The notes under the pieces: generated by a model | What the model was told of the DNA's origin: nothing | Databases searched by the model: none | Seen by the model: only the letters and a program-made list of their open reading frames with translations | Assembly (NCBI GenBank): GCA_903875425.1 | Contig: CAIQWC010000021.1 | Location: 1-43,639, forward strand | Direction: 5' to 3' | From: an uncultured Actinomycetes bacterium | GTDB lineage: Bacteria > Actinomycetota > Acidimicrobiia > Acidimicrobiales > RAAP-2 | DNA: 43,639 nucleotides | Position numbers and translations under genes: made by a program | Part shown: one piece after another, positions 32,608 to 40,669 of the stretch | Layout: each line of letters starts with the position of its first letter | How positions within the stretch are numbered: the first letter of the stretch is position 1

Positions 32608-34527
32608 TTACTCTGCGTCGCGCTGGCGTGCCGCATGAGCAGCTTTGAGCTGGCTACGTAGCGACTGCGCGATGCCCGCTGCATCGAGACCGATACCGGC
32701 CAAGATCGATTCAGGATCCGCCTGAGAGAGATACCGTCTCGGGATGCCGAGTGATTCGCTAGCAGGGCACGACAGTGCGCGCTCAAGGGCTCGTTGTGCC
32801 AGGGCGTCTCGCAAGAACGTTCCCGCCCCGCCAACGCGTATCCCATCTTCTACGGTCACGACCAAGTCGTGAGCGAGGGCATCATCGAGCATTACTGGAT
32901 CGGCAGGGGAGACAACACGAGTGTCCCAGACGGTAACGTCGATGCCTTCGCGGCTGAGTATGTGCGCAGCTTCTAAGCACCGAGCCGTCATTTTGCCAAC
33001 ACCAAGGAGGCAGAGCGCAGCGCCACCTTGTCGAATCTTTCGAGCTTGGAGCCCTTCACCCGTGCGGCCGTCTAGATTCACCGGCGCCGTCTTTGGAAAG
33101 CGAATGGTGGAAGGTCCGTCGAGGCCGAGCGCCGTCGAGAGCATGATGGGGACTTCTTCAGTGCACGAGGGGGCGAAGACCGTCATGTTGGGGACGCTCA
33201 GGGCTAAGGCCATATCAAGAATGCCGTGGTGGCTCGCTCCGTCGTCGCCGGTGATACCGGCTCGATCAAGCACGATGGTGACGGGAAGGCGATGGAGACC
33301 TACGTCGTAGTAGGTCTGATCAAAGGCTCTCGTAAAGAAGGTCGAGTACACCGCCACGACGGGTCGCAGCCCACCCATCGCCATACCTGCGGCAGCGGTC
33401 ATCTCGTGTTGTTCGGCAATACCAACATCGATGAATCGATCGGGGAAACGATCTTGGAAGGGGAGCAAACCGGTTGGCCCAGGCATCGCTGCGGTGAGCG
33501 CGACGACCCGGTCATCCAAGGTGCCAATATCGAGCAGCGCTCGGCTGAATGCCTCGGTGTACGAGGCTACCGATGGTTGATCATCGCCACCCGTCGCCGA
33601 GGCCTTAGCAACCTTGAAGTCATGGAGACGTTGAATTTCATCGTGCTCTGCGGGGCCATAGCCGCGACCTTTTTGCGTGAGTACGTGCACCAAGATGGGT
33701 CCATCCCAGTCCGCGGCATTTTTTAAAGCCTGTTCGAGCGCTGGCATGTCGTGGCCGTCGATGGGCCCGACATAGCGCACGCCGAGCGCTTCAAAGAAGG
33801 TGTGGGGACTAACGAGTTCACGTAGTGCAGAGGTGATGCCGTGGACACCGCTGTAGGCCACTGGCCCAAAACCAGGGATGTCGCGCAACATAGTGCGAAG
33901 GCGCTCTCGTGCTTGTACGTAGGTGGGGTGAAGCCGCAGCGACGTTAACGACTGAGAGAGTTGCGAGACCGTTGGGGCGTAGCTACGGCCATTGTCGTTG
34001 AGCACGAGTACCGCTCGTCGACCAGAGTGGCCAAAATTATTGAGTGCCTCGTAGGTCATCCCACCCGTGAGTGCGCCATCGCCAACAAGGGCGACGACGC
34101 GACGCTCGCCACCCCTACCCGCCATCTCGCCTCGAAGTTCAAAGGCGGTGGAGAGTCCATGGGCGTAGCTGAGCACGGTGGATGCGTGGGAGTTCTCTAT
34201 CCAGTCATGCTCGGATTCGCTGCGCGAGGGGTAGCCACTTAAGCCACCTTCCTGGCGCAGATTTTTGAAGCCATAGCGTCGCCCGGTCAGTAATTTATGG
34301 ACGTAGGTCTGGTGGCCCGTATCGAAGAGGATGGCGTCTTGGGGCGACGAGAACACGCGGTGAAGCGCCAGGGTCAATTCGACAACGCCAAGGTTCGACC
34401 CTAGGTGGCCGCCGGTGGCGGTCACGGTCTCGACAATGAATGAACGAATTTCTTGGGCGAGTTGGACCAACTGTTCGGGGCTTAAGGCCCGGAGGTCTTC
34501 TGGGGTTTCGATTTGGGGCAGCAACAT
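32608..34527 (-). CDS. dxs: 1-deoxy-D-xylulose-5-phosphate synthase
   Basis: This 639-residue thiamine-diphosphate enzyme is full length. The N-terminus has GHLGSNLGVVELTLALHRVF and FDTGHQTYVHKLLTG. The ThDP motif GDGALTGGMTYEALNN (about 148-163) ends the first domain. The second contains RFIDVGIAEQHEMTAAAGMA with the catalytic Glu and DRAGITGDDGASHHG, and the third is a transketolase C-domain. It condenses pyruvate and glyceraldehyde-3-phosphate for the MEP isoprenoid pathway. The ATG at 34527 follows AGAGGAA. It is divergent from tldD. Confidence 0.97.
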   Translation of the reverse strand: MLLPQIETPEDLRALSPEQLVQLAQEIRSFIVETVTATGGHLGSNLGVVELTLALHRVFSSPQDAILFDTGHQTYVHKLLTGRRYGFKNLRQEGGLSGYPSRSESEHDWIENSHASTVLSYAHGLSTAFELRGEMAGRGGERRVVALVGDGALTGGMTYEALNNFGHSGRRAVLVLNDNGRSYAPTVSQLSQSLTSLRLHPTYVQARERLRTMLRDIPGFGPVAYSGVHGITSALRELVSPHTFFEALGVRYVGPIDGHDMPALEQALKNAADWDGPILVHVLTQKGRGYGPAEHDEIQRLHDFKVAKASATGGDDQPSVASYTEAFSRALLDIGTLDDRVVALTAAMPGPTGLLPFQDRFPDRFIDVGIAEQHEMTAAAGMAMGGLRPVVAVYSTFFTRAFDQTYYDVGLHRLPVTIVLDRAGITGDDGASHHGILDMALALSVPNMTVFAPSCTEEVPIMLSTALGLDGPSTIRFPKTAPVNLDGRTGEGLQARKIRQGGAALCLLGVGKMTARCLEAAHILSREGIDVTVWDTRVVSPADPVMLDDALAHDLVVTVEDGIRVGGAGTFLRDALAQRALERALSCPASESLGIPRRYLSQADPESILAGIGLDAAGIAQSLRSQLKAAHAARQRDAE

Positions 34528-34559
34528 AGGTTCCTCTTCAAGGCTACTACCCGGAACCT
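34528..34559. promoter_or_regulatory. Inverted repeat in the dxs/tldD divergent region
   Basis: AGGTTCC (34528-34534) and GGAACCT (34553-34559) are perfect 7-bp arms separated by 18 bases. The site covers the dxs leader and its candidate -10 TAGCCT on the minus strand, and lies 18 bases upstream of the tldD -10. It could bind a regulator of both genes. Confidence 0.35.
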
Positions 34560-34576
34560 GGACCGCTTCGGGCGGG

Positions 34577-34582
34577 TAACCT
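34577..34582 (+). promoter_or_regulatory. -10 element of tldD (leaderless)
   Basis: TAACCT ends 7 bases before the GTG start of tldD, with no ribosome site. Confidence 0.5.
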
Positions 34583-34589
34583 GCGCTCT

Positions 34590-35984
34590 GTGACTGAACT
34601 TATAGACCTCGTGCCCGCCTCAACCATCCAAGCGGTTCTTCATGAAGCCATGGGTCGAGGAGCTGAATTCGCCGAAGTGTTCTGTGAAGACCGTGTCAAT
34701 CGCAGTGCGTCACTCGACGATGGACGCGTGGAGGAACTGAGTACCGGAGCCGAACGGGGCGCGGGCATTCGTGTCGTTGTAGGGGGCACCACTGGCTTCG
34801 CTCATACTGCCGATCTCTCCGAGGCAAGTTTGATTAACGCTGCTCGCACGGCGGCGTCGGTCGCAGGGGGAGGTGCCGCTAAGACGGTTGCGCTCGGTAG
34901 CCCGCAGCATCACCGAGCACACCAGTCCCGCGGCATCGACGCGGTCGCTACCGCCGAGAAGCTTGCCTTGCTCAAGCGGGTCGATGAGGTTGCCCGCAGC
35001 GAAGGTGGAGCAATTACGCAGGTGCAGGCCGGCTACCTCGAGGGACGGCGCCGTATCTTGGTGGCCAACTCCGATGGGATCTTCTCAACTGACGACCAAG
35101 TGCGCACCCGCTTCAACGTGGTGTGTGTGGCCTCAGGCGACACAGGCCTGCAAACCGGTTTTGAGTCAGCTGCGCACACTCGTGGTTTTGAAATGTTCGA
35201 AGATATCGATGTCGACGAGATGGCGCGACTCGCGGCGCGGCGCGCTATCACCAAGTTGTCAGCACGCCCGGCTCCGAGCGGCGAGCTGCCCGTGGTACTC
35301 GCTAACGCCGGCGGCGTGCTGTTCCATGAAGCCTGCGGTCACGGCCTGGAAGCTGATCACATTGTGAAGGATTCTTCGGTATATGCCGGGAAGGTGGGGG
35401 AACTCGTCGCCAGCCCCCTCGTCACCTTGGTTGATGATGGATCCATGACGGGCGAGTGGGGCTACTCCTCGATTGATGATGAGGGTCACCCCGCCGGCCG
35501 AAATGTTCTTATCGAAAACGGCATCCTCACCGACTACATGTGGGACATGCTTCGCGCCCGCAAAGAAGGACGCCCGAGCAGTGGTAACGGTAGGCGTCAG
35601 TCATATCAGCACTTACCTATGGTTCGCATGACGAATACCTTCGTGATGGAGGGGGCCGAAGACCCCGACGACATTGTGGCGCAAACGTCCCACGGCGTCT
35701 ATGTGGCAAAACTCGGCGGTGGCCAAGTCAATACCGCCACAGGCGATTTTGTTTTTGGGACCACGGAGGCCTACCTGATCGAAAATGGAAAGATCACTGC
35801 GCCGCTACGCGACGTCAATATGGTGGGCAACGGTCCCGAGGTGCTTCGTAGCATTGACGCGGTGGGAAGCGACTTCTCTATGGTTCCGGGGACCTGTGGC
35901 AAGCAGGGCCAAGGAGTGGCGGTTGGATGCGGTCAACCTACCTTGCGTCTAGCCGGTATCACCTTTGGTGGTACCGCCGCATGA
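34590..35984 (+). CDS. tldD: TldD-type metalloprotease
   Basis: The 464-residue protein carries the zinc motif HEACGH (His246-Glu247-His250) followed by GLEADHIVKDSSVYAG, plus the N-terminal TldD segment CEDRVNRSASLDDGRVEELSTGAERGAGIRVV and the C-terminal MVGNGPEVLRSIDAVGSDFSMVPGTCGKQGQGVAVGCGQPTLRL. TldD forms a heterodimeric peptidase with TldE, degrading unfolded peptides and, in some systems, maturing RiPP peptides or cleaving the CcdA antitoxin. The GTG start is leaderless by the -10 distance. It overlaps tldE by ATGA. No RiPP precursor is evident nearby. Confidence 0.94.
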   Translation: MTELIDLVPASTIQAVLHEAMGRGAEFAEVFCEDRVNRSASLDDGRVEELSTGAERGAGIRVVVGGTTGFAHTADLSEASLINAARTAASVAGGGAAKTVALGSPQHHRAHQSRGIDAVATAEKLALLKRVDEVARSEGGAITQVQAGYLEGRRRILVANSDGIFSTDDQVRTRFNVVCVASGDTGLQTGFESAAHTRGFEMFEDIDVDEMARLAARRAITKLSARPAPSGELPVVLANAGGVLFHEACGHGLEADHIVKDSSVYAGKVGELVASPLVTLVDDGSMTGEWGYSSIDDEGHPAGRNVLIENGILTDYMWDMLRARKEGRPSSGNGRRQSYQHLPMVRMTNTFVMEGAEDPDDIVAQTSHGVYVAKLGGGQVNTATGDFVFGTTEAYLIENGKITAPLRDVNMVGNGPEVLRSIDAVGSDFSMVPGTCGKQGQGVAVGCGQPTLRLAGITFGGTAA

Positions 35985-37336
35985 GTGATTTAACGCAGAT
36001 TGCTGCTCGGATTATCAATGAAGCCAAGGATGGCGAATCCGTTGAGGCCTACGTATCTCGAGGGGTCGATACTGATGTCGCCGCCTACGGTGGTGAAGTC
36101 GAATCGCTCACCCAAGCGTCTTCCTCGGGTGTTGGAGTACGTATTTTGCTTCCCTCGGATGAGGGATTCCAAGTCGGCTTCTCGTGGGCGGGATCGCTCG
36201 ACGATGACGCGGTTCGCCTCGCGCTGCGCCAAGCGCGGGAAAACGCTACCTTCTCAAGCGTCGATCCCTACGCAGGGCTTGCCGAACCAGACGGGTTTCC
36301 CATTACGAAGCTCGCCCTCGCATCCCCTTCATTCTCGGCGATGACCATCGACGACAAGATTGCCCTCACCCTTGAACTCGAGCGAGCCACCATCGCGGCT
36401 GATCCACGGATCAAGAGTGTCGATCACGCTTCCTATGGCGATTTCCGATCAGAGACCGCCATCGCCACCACTAGTGGTATCGCGACGTCCGATGAGCGAA
36501 CCGGTGCTTACCTATCGGTTTCGGCTTTGGCTGGCGATGATACGGAGACACAGTCGGGCTACGGCCTGAGCGTGGGACGAGACCCCTACGACCTTGATAC
36601 TGCCGTAGCAGTGGGTGATGCGGTCGAACGCTCGACTCGCCTGCTTGGGGGAACGAAACCTCTTTCGGGGCGTGTCACCATGGTGCTGGACCCTCGCGTG
36701 AGCGCGAGCGTGCTCGGGCAAGTCGCCGCGGCGCTTTCGGGCGATGCGGTAGCGAGAGGCCGGTCATTTTTTGTTGACCGCATCGGCGAAGTCGTAGCAA
36801 GCCCTCTCGTTACCTTGATTGATGACCCGACGGATATGCGCTTCTTCGGTGCTTCAGCCGTTGATGCAGAGGGCTTGGCATGCCGACGCAACGTGTTGAT
36901 CAATCAGGGCCGGCTTGAGCGTTTTGTTTATGACAGCCAAGCGGCCCGCAGGGCCGGGACCCAATCGACAGGCTCAGCGGTACGGGGTGGTTTCGCGGGC
37001 CGCTCCGGAGCCGGCTGTCAGGCGCTCTTGCTGGCTCCTGGCGAATTAGACCTCGACGCATTACTCGCTGCGGTAGGCGAGGGTATCTACGTACAATCCA
37101 TTAGTGGTGTTCACTCAGGGGTGAGTTCGGTGAGCGGAGATTTTTCCGTTGGCGCAGAGGGGCTCATCATCCGCGACGGCGTCTTGGCTGAACCTTTCCG
37201 AGAGGCGACGGTTGCCTCTACGCTCCAGCGCATGCTCCAAAACGTCAGCGCTGTGGGCTCTGATCTCACGTGGTTACCGGGCTTAGCCGCGGGGTTGAGT
37301 GTCGCCATCAGCGACGTACAACTCTCGGGTCGTTAA
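35981..37336 (+). CDS. tldE: TldE/PmbA-type partner of TldD
   Basis: The 451-residue TldD/PmbA family protein lacks the HExxxH zinc site, as expected of TldE. Visible family segments are VEAYVSRGVDTDVAAYGGEVESLTQASSSGVGVRIL, RVTMVLDPRVSASVLGQVAAALSGDAV, RRNVLINQGRLERFVYDSQAARRAG and YVQSISGVHSGVSSVSGDFSVGAEGLIIRDG. It starts at the ATG overlapping the tldD stop and works as the non-catalytic half of the complex. It ends one base from the convergent FmdB-like stop. Confidence 0.93.
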   Translation: MSDLTQIAARIINEAKDGESVEAYVSRGVDTDVAAYGGEVESLTQASSSGVGVRILLPSDEGFQVGFSWAGSLDDDAVRLALRQARENATFSSVDPYAGLAEPDGFPITKLALASPSFSAMTIDDKIALTLELERATIAADPRIKSVDHASYGDFRSETAIATTSGIATSDERTGAYLSVSALAGDDTETQSGYGLSVGRDPYDLDTAVAVGDAVERSTRLLGGTKPLSGRVTMVLDPRVSASVLGQVAAALSGDAVARGRSFFVDRIGEVVASPLVTLIDDPTDMRFFGASAVDAEGLACRRNVLINQGRLERFVYDSQAARRAGTQSTGSAVRGGFAGRSGAGCQALLLAPGELDLDALLAAVGEGIYVQSISGVHSGVSSVSGDFSVGAEGLIIRDGVLAEPFREATVASTLQRMLQNVSAVGSDLTWLPGLAAGLSVAISDVQLSGR

Positions 37337-37337
37337 C

Positions 37338-37664
37338 TTAGGGCTTAGCGTCGCTCGCCGGGGTGGCCGCAGCTGGGGTGGCCGCTGCTGGGGTGGCCGC
37401 TGCTGGGGTAGCCGCAGGGCTTGCGTCGGCCGACGGAGTTGCACTCGGCGCCGGCGTCGCCGTTGAACTCGAGGAGCTACTCGACGATGGTCGAGAGTCG
37501 TTCTTGTAGAAGCCGCTGCCTTTAAAGACGATACCGACGTTGCCAAAAACTTTTCGAAGCGACCCTCCACAGGCTTCGCACAGCGTGAGCGGGTCGTCCG
37601 AAAAGGACTGGACAACGTCGAGGTGCTGGCCGCATTGGTCACAGGCGTACTCGTAGGTGGGCAT
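37338..37664 (-). CDS. FmdB-type zinc ribbon protein with Ala/Pro/Thr-rich tail
   Basis: The 108-residue protein begins MPTYEYACDQCGQHLDVVQSF. The cysteine pairs C8/C11 and C31/C34 (LCEACGG) form the small FmdB/CxxC ribbon, followed by LRKVFGNVGIVFKGSGFYKND, typical of the family. The last about 45 residues are low-complexity: a Ser run, then Ala/Pro/Thr repeats. The function is unknown; the name derives from a formamidase gene cluster regulator. ATG at 37664 is preceded by GGAGGA. ATGTTA at 37702-37707 on the plus strand gives a minus-strand TAACAT as a possible -10. Confidence 0.85.
   Translation of the reverse strand: MPTYEYACDQCGQHLDVVQSFSDDPLTLCEACGGSLRKVFGNVGIVFKGSGFYKNDSRPSSSSSSSSTATPAPSATPSADASPAATPAAATPAAATPAAATPASDAKP
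37360..37419 (-). repeat. 15-bp tandem repeat in FmdB-like gene (TPAAA units)
   Basis: Four head-to-tail 15-bp units (plus-strand form GGGGTGGCCGCTGCT with one to three changes) encode Thr-Pro-Ala-Ala-Ala repeats near the C-terminus. Units 2 and 3 are identical, suggesting recent slippage. Confidence 0.85.
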
Positions 37665-37840
37665 GGATCCTCCGGGGGTCACTGCTGGTAGTGGGCTCCA
37701 ATGTTACCGGAGGCTTCGCCACCTAGGGTCGGCCCCGGAGATGGGGAAGGGATGGAGTTCCTCGCGGCTCGCCCCATCGCCGTGCACAGTGGCTCGGGTA
37801 CTTGCTCGCGCTAGCTAAGGCAGAGCTAAGCCCCGAGGAA

Positions 37841-38719
37841 TTATTCTTTCTCAGCTTCGCCCTGCTTGGTCTCGGTTTGCTTCACGAATTGACCACGGCG
37901 CTCGGCCCGGTCTAAGGAGCGCTCAACGTCAATCCAGCGAAGTTCCGATTGCTCGGCGGTCTCATCGTTGGGCATTTTGCTGAACTTGATGTAGGCAATG
38001 GTCCACAGGACACTGAAGGTGCCAAGTTTGGCGATGTAACCGGCAGCTTGTTGATCAGCGAGCGGCGAAATATGTAGGACGCGGCGCTGATCCGTGAACG
38101 ATGAGTAGAGCGCTCGGTTGGCGATAATCCAAGCAAATGACAAAAAGGTTGGCGCTACCGACTGCGCAACGAGGTAGCCCACTTTCCCCAAGGGTGACAT
38201 CTTGGGCAGGCCGGGAACTTTGTCGAGTATTGGTTGAAAGAGTACGAATCCCGCAATCAACATCGCCAGGCTCATCAGCGCGGCCACCCATGGGTTCTGG
38301 CAACTCCAGGCCACCGTCCCTGGCACGCCCGTCACGGCCAAGAGCGCCGTCGTGGTGATGATGGCAATCCCGGGTCTGGCCAGGCGAATAACGAGCCAAT
38401 CAATGGGCGCCGGTCGAGTCAGCCGGGCCGCCAAGGCGTCGGGGAGGCCCAGCATGAGCAAAGGAGCAGCGCCTAGAACTAAGAGGAGACGCTGCACCAC
38501 CAGGGCCGCTAACGAGGTTGAGTGGGCCAGATCAGCCACAGGCCAACTCGTCGCAATCAACACCATGGCGAGCGCGCTGAAGAAGGACCAGCGCTGACGC
38601 TTACTCGCGGGAACCGCTCCAGAGCGGGTTGCTTCGAGATACCACGCTGCCAACGCCAAGACCACCAGGAGCGATCCGAGGTGGAATTGAGGAGCCGTCC
38701 AAGAGAAGGTGGCAATCAC
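37841..38719 (-). CDS. CtaG-like cytochrome c oxidase assembly membrane protein
   Basis: The 292-residue polytopic protein has about seven hydrophobic segments. SWTAPQFHLGSLLVVLALAAWYL at the N-terminus, VQRLLLVLGAAPLLMLGLP and the conserved ISPLADQQAAGYIAKLGT near residue 220 are hallmarks of the CtaG family linked to caa3-type oxidase assembly and copper delivery. The charged cytoplasmic tail is rich in Glu/Lys/Gln. The GTG start at 38719 is 17 bases from the divergent pafBC start. No strong ribosome site is visible. The 158-bp gap after its stop (37683-37840) holds no gene I can recognise. Confidence 0.82.
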   Translation of the reverse strand: MIATFSWTAPQFHLGSLLVVLALAAWYLEATRSGAVPASKRQRWSFFSALAMVLIATSWPVADLAHSTSLAALVVQRLLLVLGAAPLLMLGLPDALAARLTRPAPIDWLVIRLARPGIAIITTTALLAVTGVPGTVAWSCQNPWVAALMSLAMLIAGFVLFQPILDKVPGLPKMSPLGKVGYLVAQSVAPTFLSFAWIIANRALYSSFTDQRRVLHISPLADQQAAGYIAKLGTFSVLWTIAYIKFSKMPNDETAEQSELRWIDVERSLDRAERRGQFVKQTETKQGEAEKE

Positions 38720-38723
38720 GGCG

Positions 38724-38729
38724 TAGTGT
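38724..38729 (+). promoter_or_regulatory. -10 element of pafBC (leaderless)
   Basis: TAGTGT ends 7 bases before the pafBC ATG. The rest of the promoter lies inside the first codons of the divergent CtaG-like gene, so expression of the two may interfere. Confidence 0.5.
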
Positions 38730-38736
38730 CGCCTGT

Positions 38737-40662
38737 ATGGCTGGAGATAATTACAAACTCGAACGACTCACCGATTTGATCTTGACCTTGCTTGATGCCA
38801 AGAACCCCATCACGCTCGACGAGATCGCCCGAGAGATTCCCGGATACCCCGACGGTGCCGAGGCCCGCCGACAAGCCTTCGAGCGGGACAAAAAATTGCT
38901 GCGAGGCGAAGGTATTGAAATCGAAGCCGTCGCCATCGATGGTCCGGCTCAGTTTGGCTACCGCATTAATCCCGATACCTACTTCCTTCCCGACTTGGAT
39001 TTGACGTCGGAGGAGGAAGCCGCGCTGAACTTGGCGGTGGCGGGTGTTCATATGGGCAACGATAGCGGTAGCGATGCTTTAAGGAAACTTGGAATATCTG
39101 CCATCGAAGAAGTGCAGCCCATTACGCTCCTGGGCAATGTTCCGGGGCTCGATCGACTCTTCCAAGCTATTATCGCTAAGGCGGAGGTACGCTTCCGTTA
39201 CCTCGACGAAGCCCGCAAAGTCGCTCCCGTGCACTTGCGGTTTGCCGGCGGTCACTGGTATCTCTCGGGTTGGGCCCGCGAACGCGGCGCAGCCAGAATT
39301 TTCCGCGTTGATCGCATCGAGGGGGAGATCACGCTTGGTCCTTCAGGCTCTGGTATTCCCGACGGCGAGGTGCCTCGAAGCGTTGACCTGCCAGGCGCCA
39401 CAGCCGCGCGCGATGATGGTGCTCCCGACGTCATTGAGGTGTCGGTATTGGTTGACGCAGCGTGGGTATGGCGCGTAGCGGCAGAGTTGGGTAATCGAAC
39501 TCTGGTCGTAAGCCACGATGATGGGACAGCGGAATTCACAGCGCCCATGCCTCGATTTGACCTCGCTCGGACGTGGGCGCTCGGCCATCTCGATCACCTC
39601 ACGGTACTTGGACCTCCCGAACTTGTTGCCGACGTCAGTCGAGTATTGACGCAAACCATTGCGCTCCACAGCACAACACCGACGCCAAGCGTCGCGGTTC
39701 CCACCACCATGGGTCCGAGCGGTGATGGAAGGAGAACGGCACCCGTCATTCAAGATCGTCTACGTCGTCTACTCGCGATGCTCGAGTGGCTCGCCACCGA
39801 AGGCTCAGCCACCACTGCCGAAGTGGCACAAAGATTCTCGATGACACCAGAAGAAGTTGTCACTGAACTTGAACTCGCGGCGTGCTGTGGTCGACCCCCG
39901 TACTCTCCGGGCGAGTTGATGGACATCATTGTGGATGCTGACGAAGTCCATGCGACCTTGCCTGATCTTGAGCGCACAAGGCGATTTACGGCTTCTGAGG
40001 GAGTCGCGATTGCGGCCTCAGCTCGGACCATCCTGGCGATGCGTGGGGCTGACGCCGGAGGCCCCTTATCGAGGGCTCTCGGGAAACTCGAAGCGCTGCT
40101 CGGAGAGCATGATGTTCTTGAGGTAGATCTGCCGACTCCACCCTTGCTAGAAAGCGTCCTGAAGGCCTGTGACGAGCATCGTCAACTCGAGATCGAGTAC
40201 CTGTCGAGTTCGCGTGATGAACACACGATTCGCGTCATCGATCCACTCCGCGTGGGTGCCGATCAAGGCCGTTGGTACCTTCAGGCCTATTGCCACCGGG
40301 CCCAAGAGCTGCGAACCTTCCGCATTGATTTAATTAAAGAATGTCGGGAGATCGGCAATGCGCAAGCCCATGACATCCCGGCAGAACCCGTGACCGCCTT
40401 TAGCGACGATGGTGCAGCCGAGGTGGCGATCGTTCGCGTGGGCCCCGGCGCACGCTGGCTTGCTGACTCCATCCCGGTGCGGGGCCGCGTGAGTGACGGC
40501 AACGACCAAATTGTGTCGATCAGTGTGTCGGGGCAGCGTTGGTTTGAGCGTCTTGTGATTCAAGCGAGTCCCGATGCCGAAGTGCTCAGTCCCCAGGATT
40601 TGCGCGACGGCGTACGCGACACTGCTGCGCGCACCCTCGGGAGGTATCAGCCGACGGTGTGA
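38737..40662 (+). CDS. pafBC: Fused PafB-PafC WYL-domain transcriptional regulator
   Basis: The 641-residue protein has two homologous halves. Half 1 (about 1-315) begins KLERLTDLILTLLDAKNPITLDEIAREIPGYPD, a winged HTH of PafB type, then a WYL domain (VRFRYLDEARKVAPVHLRFAGGHWYLSGWARERGAARIFRVDRI). Half 2 (about 335-641) begins RLRRLLAMLEWLATEGSATTAEVAQRFSM with CCGRPPYSPGELMDIIVD, the PafC type, and a second WYL domain (LEIEYLSSSRDEHTIRVIDPLRVGADQGRWYLQAYC). PafBC activates the LexA-independent DNA-damage regulon in actinobacteria, probably sensing ssDNA through WYL. It is usually two genes beside tatA/tatC; here it is fused and followed by a relaxase gene 7 bases later. Confidence 0.92.
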   Translation: MAGDNYKLERLTDLILTLLDAKNPITLDEIAREIPGYPDGAEARRQAFERDKKLLRGEGIEIEAVAIDGPAQFGYRINPDTYFLPDLDLTSEEEAALNLAVAGVHMGNDSGSDALRKLGISAIEEVQPITLLGNVPGLDRLFQAIIAKAEVRFRYLDEARKVAPVHLRFAGGHWYLSGWARERGAARIFRVDRIEGEITLGPSGSGIPDGEVPRSVDLPGATAARDDGAPDVIEVSVLVDAAWVWRVAAELGNRTLVVSHDDGTAEFTAPMPRFDLARTWALGHLDHLTVLGPPELVADVSRVLTQTIALHSTTPTPSVAVPTTMGPSGDGRRTAPVIQDRLRRLLAMLEWLATEGSATTAEVAQRFSMTPEEVVTELELAACCGRPPYSPGELMDIIVDADEVHATLPDLERTRRFTASEGVAIAASARTILAMRGADAGGPLSRALGKLEALLGEHDVLEVDLPTPPLLESVLKACDEHRQLEIEYLSSSRDEHTIRVIDPLRVGADQGRWYLQAYCHRAQELRTFRIDLIKECREIGNAQAHDIPAEPVTAFSDDGAAEVAIVRVGPGARWLADSIPVRGRVSDGNDQIVSISVSGQRWFERLVIQASPDAEVLSPQDLRDGVRDTAARTLGRYQPTV

Positions 40663-40669
40663 ACCGTCC

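Noticed and set aside
33226-33726. 166-codon plus-strand frame inside dxs
   Set aside because: Antisense to the conserved dxs core. The sequence lacks any family features.
37683-37840. tRNA or small RNA in the gap between the FmdB-like and CtaG-like genes
   Set aside because: No T-loop GTTCRANYC consensus or cloverleaf stems could be traced; nothing else is recognisable.
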